Below, in pieces: positions 58,318 to 64,000 of a stretch of 64,000 nt of DNA. Position 1 is the first letter of the stretch. Each line of letters begins with the position of its first letter. The translations under genes were made by a program, and so were the position numbers. Location of the stretch: the NCBI GenBank assembly GCA_019119595.1, contig DWWS01000055.1, positions 1 through 64,000 on the forward strand. Direction: 5' to 3'. The notes under the pieces are model-generated. The model saw nothing but the letters and a program-made list of their open reading frames with translations, did no database searches and was not told the origin of the DNA. The DNA comes from Candidatus Eisenbergiella merdavium. Lineage in GTDB: Bacteria; Bacillota; Clostridia; Lachnospirales; Lachnospiraceae.

Positions 58318-59181
58318 TCAGATTAACGCCAGGATCTCCGCCGCCGTTTTGGGACGGTTCATGGTATAGAGATGGATGCCGTCCACACCTTCCGCCTTGA
58401 GGCCGCGGATCTGCTCCGCCGCGTATTCGATCCCCGCTTTTCTCAGGTCGGCAGGATCATCCGCCCAGGTTGCGATCATGTCGGCCATTTTTTTCGGGAC
58501 AGAGGAACCGGAGAGGGAAACGGTGGTGCCGATCTGCCGAGCGGTGGTTATGGGCATGATGCCCGCGCAGATGGGAAGCGTGATACCGGCCCCTGCGGCG
58601 GCTTCCCGGAAGCGCAGAAAGCTGTCATTGTCAAAAAAGAGCTGGGTGATGAGGAATTCCGCGCCTGCCTCGCATTTTACTTTCAGATGCTCCAGATCTT
58701 CCCGGAGGCTTTTTGCCTCAAAATGCTTTTCCGGATAGCAGGCGCCCGCCATGCGCAGGTCTGTGGATTCCTTCAGGTAGGCGATCAGGTCGCTGGCATG
58801 GGCGAAGGCGCGCCCTTCATACTGACCGTCGCTCATGTCGGCGGGACGGTCTCCCCGAAGCGCGAGCACATGCTTCAGGCCTTCTTTTTCCATCTGTGCG
58901 GCGACGGCGTCGATATCCTCCCTTTTGGAGCCGACGCAGGTCATGTGGGCCAGCGCGTCAATATGGAGCTGATTCTGGATATAGGAAGCGATTTCCAGGG
59001 TTTTTTTGGATTTGCTTCCGCCAGCCCCGTAGGTGACGCTGATGAAATCGGGTTTTAAAAGCGCGAGCGCGTCCATGACGGCGAACGCGTTGGCGAAATC
59101 ATCCTCTTTTTTCGGGGGGAATACCTCAAAGGAGAGGGGGCAGCTGGTACGTTTTTTTTCTGTAAAAAGATTTCCGATCAT
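58318..59181 (-). CDS. metF: Methylenetetrahydrofolate reductase
   Basis: This 287-residue MTHFR-family TIM barrel has SFEVFPPKKEDDFANAF at the start, SVTYGAGGS, THMTCVGSKREDID, LALRGDRP and FDNDSFLRF, with FAD- and folate-binding residues in place. It makes 5-methyl-THF for methionine and, in some clostridia, carbon metabolism. The start at 59181 follows GGAGGAAAAT; an open frame reaching 59361 has no upstream site and crosses the promoter. Confidence 0.95.
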   Translation of the reverse strand: MIGNLFTEKKRTSCPLSFEVFPPKKEDDFANAFAVMDALALLKPDFISVTYGAGGSKSKKTLEIASYIQNQLHIDALAHMTCVGSKREDIDAVAAQMEKEGLKHVLALRGDRPADMSDGQYEGRAFAHASDLIAYLKESTDLRMAGACYPEKHFEAKSLREDLEHLKVKCEAGAEFLITQLFFDNDSFLRFREAAAGAGITLPICAGIMPITTARQIGTTVSLSGSSVPKKMADMIATWADDPADLRKAGIEYAAEQIRGLKAEGVDGIHLYTMNRPKTAAEILALI

Positions 59182-59234
59182 ATTTTCCTCCGTGCCGAAG
59201 CGTATTGTGCCTGCCGAAAGCGGAACATCGGCTG

Positions 59235-59282
59235 TTGACGCACGTCGGATAATATCGTACCATGTTCCTGTATGAAATTCAA
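59235..59282. promoter_or_regulatory. Overlapping divergent promoters (metF and aroA)
   Basis: Leftward: TTGAAT (minus strand, 59277-59282), 17 bases, TACGAT (59254-59259). Rightward: TTGACG (59235-59240), 17 bases, TACCAT (59258-59263). The two -10 boxes overlap by two bases. The rightward one is weaker. Confidence 0.55.
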
Positions 59283-59359
59283 GGCTGCCGCAAAGGACGC
59301 GGCGGCGATCGTAACTATTCAGACAGGTCTGCGCGATCAGAGTAAGAGAGGATACTGCC

Positions 59360-60673
59360 ATGACACATAAAATCTATCGGGTGAAAAAACTGTACGGGGA
59401 GACGGATGAGGGGAGCTCCTTTCAGGTGAGGGTTCCGGGCTCCAAAAGCATCACGAACCGGGCGCTTCTTTTATCCATGCTTTCCGACGGGGACTGTCTG
59501 CTGAAGGGAGCGCTGTTTTCGGACGATTCCCGGTATCTGGTGCAGTGCATTTCCGACCTGGGCTTTGCCATCGCCGCGGACGAGAAAACGGAGGAGATCC
59601 GGGTGAAGGGACTTGGGGGCGCGCTTCCGCAAAGGGAGGCTTCCGTTTATGTGGGGAGCGCGGGAACGGCGGCCCGTTTCCTGACGGCACTCCTTGGGCT
59701 GAAGGAGGGCGTCTGGCACCTGGACGCCTCGGAGCAGATGCGAAGAAGGCCCATGGAGCCGCTCCTGGCCTGCCTGCGGGAGCTTGGTACGCAGGTGGTC
59801 TGTGAGGGAGAGCCGGATCATTTTCCCTTTACCCTTCTTCCCGGTAAAAAAGGGGCGGACCGTCAGACGGTCACGGTGGACATCGCCCACAGCAGTCAGT
59901 TCCTCAGCGCGCTTCTGATCGCCTCCTGCTGCAGCGGACGGGATCTGGATATCCGGGTGCAGGGGACGCACGGCATGGCCTATATCGATATGACAGTGAA
60001 AATGATGGAGCAGTTCGGGATCACGGCGCAGCGGACGCCGGAGGGCTTCCGGATGGGGCAGGGCTGCTACCGGCACCGGGTCTATGAGATCGAGCCGGAT
60101 GTGTCGGCGGCCTGCTATTTCTATGCGATGGCGGCGCTTCTGGGAATAGAGGGCATGGTGCAGGGGGTACATTTTGATTCCCTGCAGGGCGATGTGGAAT
60201 TTTTAAGGATCCTGGAGCGGATGGGCTGTGAAACGCGGCAGACGGAAGAGGGAATCGTGCTTAAAGGGCCGGAGGGAGGAAGGCTTAAGGGAGTGGAAGC
60301 GGATATGCACGCCTGCTCCGATCAGGCCATCACCCTTGCGGCCATCGCGCCCTATGCGGATTCGCCCGTCACTATCACGGGGATCGGTCACATCCGTTAT
60401 CAGGAAAGCGACCGCCTCGCGGCCATTGCTGCAGAGCTTGAACGGATCGGCATCCGGGTGCGGACAGGAGAGGACTGGCTGACCGTTTATCCGGGGCAGC
60501 CCCGGCCGGGAAGGATCCTGACCTATGACGATCACCGCATGGCAATGGGCTTCTCCCTGACCGGCCTTCGGGCCGACGGAATAGAGATTGACGATCCGGA
60601 CTGCTGCCGCAAGACCTTCGCCCGGTATTTTGAGGTGCTGGACGAGGTGGCTGAGCGGCTGGAAAAGCGCTGA
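59360..60673 (+). CDS. aroA: 3-phosphoshikimate 1-carboxyvinyltransferase (EPSP synthase)
   Basis: This 437-residue EPSP synthase has VPGSKSITNRALLLSMLSDG, GSAGTAARFLTALLG, MRRRPMEPLL, SSQFLSALLIASC and TYDDHRMAMGFSLTGLRA. It joins phosphoenolpyruvate to shikimate 3-phosphate in aromatic amino acid synthesis. GAGGATACTGCC precedes the start. It ends in a strong terminator and is probably monocistronic. Confidence 0.96.
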   Translation: MTHKIYRVKKLYGETDEGSSFQVRVPGSKSITNRALLLSMLSDGDCLLKGALFSDDSRYLVQCISDLGFAIAADEKTEEIRVKGLGGALPQREASVYVGSAGTAARFLTALLGLKEGVWHLDASEQMRRRPMEPLLACLRELGTQVVCEGEPDHFPFTLLPGKKGADRQTVTVDIAHSSQFLSALLIASCCSGRDLDIRVQGTHGMAYIDMTVKMMEQFGITAQRTPEGFRMGQGCYRHRVYEIEPDVSAACYFYAMAALLGIEGMVQGVHFDSLQGDVEFLRILERMGCETRQTEEGIVLKGPEGGRLKGVEADMHACSDQAITLAAIAPYADSPVTITGIGHIRYQESDRLAAIAAELERIGIRVRTGEDWLTVYPGQPRPGRILTYDDHRMAMGFSLTGLRADGIEIDDPDCCRKTFARYFEVLDEVAERLEKR

Positions 60674-60715
60674 AGGCCTGCGTGATGTACGCAGGCGGCC
60701 ACTTCCTTTCGCATC

Positions 60716-60770
60716 AAAAGGCCCTGTACGGCAGAAGCGGATCACCGCCTCCGTACAGGGCCCTTTTCTT
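60716..60770. terminator. Bidirectional terminator
   Basis: GGCCCTGTACGG (60720-60731) and CCGTACAGGGCC (60751-60762) form a perfect 12-bp stem, followed by CTTTTCTTT and preceded by AAAAG. It serves aroA and the leftward purF-like gene. Confidence 0.88.
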
Positions 60771-60798
60771 TGAAAATGAATTTTTCAAACGACGTCTT

Positions 60799-62205
60799 TT
60801 ATTCCTTCCCGTCCCAGCAGTAGGTGCACAGCTTGCAGCGGTCGATGCCGACGGAGTCGATCATGTCGTCCAGGCGGTTATAACGCAGGGAGGTGAAGTT
60901 AAGCTGCTTTCCGATATTTTCTACCATATCGTGGTACCGATCTGATTCCGGATCCGCGTAGGCCTCCAGATTCACATGCCGGCCATCTCCCTCCATATCC
61001 CGGATGACCCTTCTGGTGATCAGATCCATCTCCGAGGTGGAGCGGGAGAAATTCAGATATTTGCAGCCGTAGAGAAGCGGCGGGCAGGCGGGACGGATGT
61101 GAACCTCCTTCGCTCCGCTGGAATACAAAAATTCCGTGGTTTCCCGAAGCTGCGTGCCGCGCACGATGGAATCGTCGATCAGGAGCATGCTCCGGTCCTG
61201 GATCAGGTCGCGCACCGGGATCAGCTTCATTTTGGCGATCAGGTTCCGTTTGCTCTGAATGGTGGGCATGAAGGAACGGGGCCAGGTGGGAGTATATTTG
61301 ATAAAGGGTCTGGAAAACGGGATGCCGGAGGCGTTCGCATAGCCGATGGCATGGGCGGTGCCGGAATCCGGAACACCGGCCACGATGTCAGGAGAGACGT
61401 TGTCCCGTTTCGCCATGGAAGCGCCGCAGTTATATCTCATTTTTTCCACGCTGATCCCTTCGTAGGAGGAAGAGGGATAGCCGTAGTAGACCCAGAGGAA
61501 GGTACAGATCTTCATATTCTTTCCCGGATCCGCCAGCGTCCTTACCCCTTCCGGCGTGATGAGGGCGATCTCGCCCGGCCCAAGCTCACGCACGTTGGTG
61601 TAGCCCAGGTTCAGATAGGCAAAGCTTTCAAAGGAAACGCAGTAGGCGTCGTCCTTTTTGCCGATGGCAACGGGAGTGCGGCCCAGCCGGTCCCTCGCGG
61701 CATAAATACCCTTTGGCGTCATCAGAAGGATCGTCATGGAGCCGTCGATGATCTCCTGAGCGTACTGGATGCCTTCGATCAGGTTTTCCTTCTGGTTGAT
61801 GATGGTCGCCACCAGCTCCGTGGCGTTGATGGTCCCGCCGCTCATTTCCAGAAAATGTATGTGGGAGGAAAAAAGCAGCTTGGAAAGAATTTCGTCCGTG
61901 TTGTTGATCTTTCCCACGGTGGCGATGGAATAGGTGCCGTGGTGGGAGCGCACGATCAGAGGCTGCGGCTCATAATCGGAAATGCTTCCGATGCCGATAT
62001 TTCCCTTCATTTCATTGGCTTCCCGGTCAAATTTGGTCCGAAAGGGCGCGTTCTCAATGTTGTGGATGGCCCGGTCAAAGCCGTAATCTCTGCTGTAAAC
62101 GGCCATTCCCGCTCTGCGGGTTCCCAGATGGGAATGGTAGTCTGTTCCGAAAAAAAGATCGAATACGCAGTCCTCTTTTGATGCTACTCCAAAAAATCCG
62201 CCCAT
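60799..62205 (-). CDS. PurF-like phosphoribosyltransferase lacking the glutaminase Cys
   Basis: This 468-residue protein is related to amidophosphoribosyltransferase. The C-terminal phosphoribosyltransferase half keeps the PRPP loop MLLIDDSIVRGTQLRE, IVAGVPDSG and a Cys-rich end (RCKLCTYCW) as in iron-sulfur PurF forms. In the N-terminal Ntn-glutaminase half the catalytic Cys that normally follows the start (CGxFG) is replaced: the protein begins MGGFFGVASKEDCV, with Gly where Cys should be. HLGTRRAG and GNIGIGS are kept. It therefore probably cannot use glutamine and may use ammonia, sense PRPP, or act on something else. Start 62205 follows GAGAGGTAACAAC. Confidence 0.88.
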   Translation of the reverse strand: MGGFFGVASKEDCVFDLFFGTDYHSHLGTRRAGMAVYSRDYGFDRAIHNIENAPFRTKFDREANEMKGNIGIGSISDYEPQPLIVRSHHGTYSIATVGKINNTDEILSKLLFSSHIHFLEMSGGTINATELVATIINQKENLIEGIQYAQEIIDGSMTILLMTPKGIYAARDRLGRTPVAIGKKDDAYCVSFESFAYLNLGYTNVRELGPGEIALITPEGVRTLADPGKNMKICTFLWVYYGYPSSSYEGISVEKMRYNCGASMAKRDNVSPDIVAGVPDSGTAHAIGYANASGIPFSRPFIKYTPTWPRSFMPTIQSKRNLIAKMKLIPVRDLIQDRSMLLIDDSIVRGTQLRETTEFLYSSGAKEVHIRPACPPLLYGCKYLNFSRSTSEMDLITRRVIRDMEGDGRHVNLEAYADPESDRYHDMVENIGKQLNFTSLRYNRLDDMIDSVGIDRCKLCTYCWDGKE

Positions 62206-62315
62206 GTTGTTACCTCTCATTCTTTTGTGTGTTTCATGTTAATGTATATGATGACCTGCAGCGGACAGGCCGTCGTCAGCGCTCCGGCCGCTTTTTTATG
62301 TCTGCCATGAGGCCT

Positions 62316-62945
62316 TTAGTCCGGCCGCTTTCCCAGATCCGCTGTCCGGCCTCCGTTTGTACGGATCTGATTCCTCCAGCCCATTTCTGCGGCCAGCTTA
62401 TACAAAGATCGGGGCATGCCGACGGATACATAGCTGTTCTCCATCTGCTTTCCCTGCATCATGCTGTCGGCCATGACCTGAAGTGTTTTACGGATTCCGG
62501 CTACAGGGCCCCGTCCCTCTTTTATGGAAGGAAAATGGGTGAGGCAGCCGCCACCGCCGATGCCCGCGCCGCCGCTCCAGATCAGGCCCGCCTTCCGGCA
62601 CCAGTTCTGCAGAAGCAGAAGCGCAGGTTCTGCCTGAATGCCTTCATAAAAGCCGCAGTTAACGATGCCGTAAACCCGCCTTTCCCGTTTGGGTTTAAGG
62701 CCTTCCAGATTCAGAAGACAGGACAGGAGATGACCGGGAACACTGTCCACATAAAGGGGAAAGGAAAAGACCCACAGATCCGCCTCCCTTAACTGCTCCA
62801 GCGCCTGTGGAGATACAGAAGACGTATGAAGGGCCGTCCGCAGCACAACGGCTTCCCGGGGAAGGCGGGAGGACAAAAGCTCGAGCAGGATGCCGCTTGC
62901 GCTGTCCGCAGCCTTGGGGCTTGCATGAATCAATGCGATTTTCAT
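62316..62945 (-). CDS. Flavodoxin-fold NAD(P)H oxidoreductase
   Basis: This 209-residue flavodoxin-like protein begins MKIALIHASPKAADSASGIL (FMN phosphate loop) and has LWVFSFPLYVDSVPGHLL and VNCGFYEGIQAEPAL, then GIGGGGCL. These suit an NADPH-dependent FMN reductase or quinone reductase. GAGGATTTCT precedes the start at 62945. It lies downstream of a second flavodoxin-fold gene in the same direction. Confidence 0.82.
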   Translation of the reverse strand: MKIALIHASPKAADSASGILLELLSSRLPREAVVLRTALHTSSVSPQALEQLREADLWVFSFPLYVDSVPGHLLSCLLNLEGLKPKRERRVYGIVNCGFYEGIQAEPALLLLQNWCRKAGLIWSGGAGIGGGGCLTHFPSIKEGRGPVAGIRKTLQVMADSMMQGKQMENSYVSVGMPRSLYKLAAEMGWRNQIRTNGGRTADLGKRPD

Positions 62946-62977
62946 AGAAATCCTCATTCCGGAGCGTGCGACGGGGC

Positions 62978-63083
62978 GAAGAGAAATCGCGGATGCGATT
63001 TCTCTTCTGCCATCACAGCTATTTGTGACGCTCCGGCACAAATAGCCGTGTGAAAAATAAGCCATCAGGCTTATTTTTCACAC
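62978..63083. repeat. Cluster of three perfect hairpins
   Basis: Three inverted repeats lie within 106 bp: 13-bp arms at 62978-62990/62995-63007, 10-bp arms at 63018-63027/63037-63046 and 16-bp arms at 63048-63063/63068-63083. The last two lie in the 3' end of the gene 63019-63564. Short loops and perfect arms suggest an inserted repeat element or strong RNA structure, not chance. Confidence 0.7.
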
Positions 63084-63564
63084 TAATATCCTCCAGGTCC
63101 TCTGGCGTACGCACAAAACGGAGATCCTTTACGGCTCCGTCATAGTTATCCGCGTTCGCCTCCAGGATTTTCCGCGCCAGTGCTTTTTCGGATTCCGTAA
63201 TATTTTCACCGTAAAAATAAGCGGACAGAAGAATGACGTTTTCATACCGGCGCTTATGGTGCATTTCTCCTTTGCGGTATACAAAATCCGGAGACAGGTA
63301 GGAGATCGCTCTGTCCTGTACGGTTTTTACAAAAGGGCTTACGCTGCCGTAGCAGCAGCGGCTGATCAGGATCAGCTCCTCGCAGCGGCTCAGTTCGATT
63401 CCCGTTCTTTCGTAGCCGTCGGGAATGATGCATTGTCCCGGAGTCCGTACCCAGCAGCCGAAGCAGCCGGTACAGGAATGGATTGCTCCCTCCGGTCTGA
63501 TGATCCTGATATCCTTTTTATCCGGGAGATCAAATCGTTCCAGGTCAGTGATGATCAGCTTCAT
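63019..63564 (-). CDS. Flavodoxin-fold protein with CxxCxxC motif
   Basis: This 181-residue protein of the flavodoxin/NADPH-FMN reductase group has a Cys cluster CTGCFGCW near residue 31 and another Cys in PGQC. It also has ISRCCYGSVSPFVKTVQDR, in which the flavin ring would bind. The last ~20 residues are encoded by the hairpin cluster at 63018-63083 and may be an altered C-terminus. It probably forms an operon with the next flavodoxin gene. GGAAAGAGGAACACCGC precedes the start. Confidence 0.78.
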   Translation of the reverse strand: MKLIITDLERFDLPDKKDIRIIRPEGAIHSCTGCFGCWVRTPGQCIIPDGYERTGIELSRCEELILISRCCYGSVSPFVKTVQDRAISYLSPDFVYRKGEMHHKRRYENVILLSAYFYGENITESEKALARKILEANADNYDGAVKDLRFVRTPEDLEDISVKNKPDGLFFTRLFVPERHK

Positions 63565-63612
63565 GCGGTGTTCCTCTTTCCTTCCGTCAGTTTTTTCATC
63601 CTGGCAGCTTCC

Positions 63613-63641
63613 ATTATAGTAGATTATCCCTCATATCACAA
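63613..63641 (-). promoter_or_regulatory. Promoter of the flavodoxin-fold gene pair
   Basis: On the minus strand TTGTGA (63636-63641), 17 bases and a perfect TATAAT (63613-63618) lie about 50 bp before the start at 63564. Confidence 0.78.
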
Positions 63642-63748
63642 ATATTTTTTTCTGAGACGGCGCAGGGGTAGCCCGGTTTGACGGAACGGACGGCCTATGA
63701 CTCTCAAAAAAACAGCCTGTAAATCTGCAGTAACAGACAAAAAAGTGG

Positions 63749-63777
63749 TTGACATTTCAGGAGCGGCCTCATAGAAT
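63749..63777 (+). promoter_or_regulatory. Promoter of a T-box-like leader
   Basis: A perfect TTGACA (63749-63754), 17 bases and TAGAAT (63772-63777) start a rightward transcript near 63784. No protein start follows before the window ends; the leader is long and structured. Confidence 0.85.
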
Positions 63778-63783
63778 AGGGGA

Positions 63784-64000
63784 CAGAAAGCCGATTCGGC
63801 AGTTTGTAAAGGCTGTGATGGCGCACAAAGAGAAATATCTTCCGACAGAGAGGGGAGGTCGCCGGCTGTAAGCTTCCCCGGGTTCAGATATTTTTCCATT
63901 TTCACGCCGGAGCTGTCCTTCTGAAGGCCGCGCCGTATGTGTTCCGGCATGGCGGCGGTAGGAAGGAACGTATGCAGGACGCGTTATGTCCTTTGAGAGT
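63784..64000 (+). promoter_or_regulatory. T-box-like leader, cut by the window edge
   Basis: The RNA starting near 63784 contains AAAGAGAAATATCTTCC, then a stem (GGGGAG with CTTCCCC) and CGCCGGAGCTGTCCTTCTGAAGG, which resembles the conserved stem I region of T-box riboswitches (GGAGCTG...TGAA). Near the edge GGACGCGTTATGTCCTTTGAGAGT-like sequence resembles the start of the T-box antiterminator, but the diagnostic GGTGG(T)ACCGCG lies, if present, outside the window. T-boxes sense uncharged tRNA and control aminoacyl-tRNA synthetase or amino acid genes. The specifier codon is not assigned. No protein gene is seen in 63565-64000. Confidence 0.6.

Noticed and set aside
59182..59361. 60-residue N-terminal extension of MetF
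   Set aside because: It would cross both promoters; GGAGGAAAAT marks the start at 59181 where family similarity begins.
63636..63950. Leftward 104-codon frame in the right-edge leader
   Set aside because: No ribosome site or recognisable domain, and it overlaps a consensus promoter and T-box-like leader on the other strand.
1..64000. CRISPR arrays, rRNA and tRNA genes
   Set aside because: No regularly spaced repeats with spacers and no rRNA or tRNA-like sequence were recognised by eye; a tRNA search could still be run.

Overview
The window looks like a chromosome segment of a gut-type clostridium, most likely a Lachnospiraceae (Bacillota, Clostridia). Supporting signs are the gene order ylxM-ffh-rpsP-khpA-rimM-trmD-rplS-lepB-rbgA-lepB-rnhB-yraN, the DUF512/radical-SAM-der-plsY-gpsA block, a long (395-residue) PRPP synthetase, strong AGGAGG-type ribosome binding sites, sigma-A promoters with 17-base spacers, and a T-box-like leader. 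The species cannot be named from sequence alone.

Layout. (1) 277-5758: a TetR regulator beside a five-gene cassette (SCP2-like lipid carrier, membrane-anchored alpha/beta hydrolase, stand-alone NRPS condensation-type protein, acyl carrier protein, AMP-forming acyl ligase). Two tandem palindromes in between look like the TetR operators. (2) 5831-6427: ribosomal protein L25/Ctc. (3) 6688-8227: a 1.5-kb segment bounded by perfect 27-bp inverted repeats that carries its own tyrosine recombinase and an outward consensus promoter. It reads as an invertible promoter switch set to OFF for the operon to its right. (4) 8262-29609: a 21-kb exopolysaccharide/capsule operon. It encodes tyrosine-phosphorylation control (CpsB, CpsC, CpsD), an Ig-like small protein, an AP2-domain DNA-binding protein, an Alg14/Alg13-type glycosyltransferase pair, two GT4 and four GT2 enzymes, a TupA-like ATP-grasp protein, a pyruvyltransferase-like protein, Wzy, Wzx, an aminotransferase/ATP-grasp/WbqC trio, a membrane-anchored glycosidase and an LCP ligase. 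(5) 29678-30824: a PepSY protein and a complete-looking type I toxin-antitoxin locus with a 31-residue holin-like toxin. (6) 30903-40705: SRP, ribosome-maturation and secretion housekeeping genes, including a TrmD-acetyltransferase fusion and an AT-rich lipoprotein gene broken at a nine-G tract. (7) 40730-47190: PgeF, a serine hydrolase and a two-component system. (8) 47360-55573: prs (minus strand), then DUF512 radical SAM, der, plsY, gpsA and a GH3 glucosidase. (9) 55748-64000: cstA with a coupled unknown gene, metF, aroA, a PurF-like protein lacking the glutaminase cysteine, two flavodoxin-fold proteins, and the start of a T-box leader whose gene lies beyond the edge.

How it fits together. 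The recombinase would flip its own segment and thereby connect or disconnect the outward promoter from the polysaccharide operon, giving on/off surface variation. The slippage-prone lipoprotein gene would be a second, independent source of surface variation. The TetR cassette is a compact, possibly undescribed acyl-activating and condensing pathway.

The best candidates for new biology are the self-encoded invertible promoter switch, the TetR-controlled mini-NRPS/lipid cassette, the TrmD-GNAT fusion and the cysteine-less PurF paralogue.
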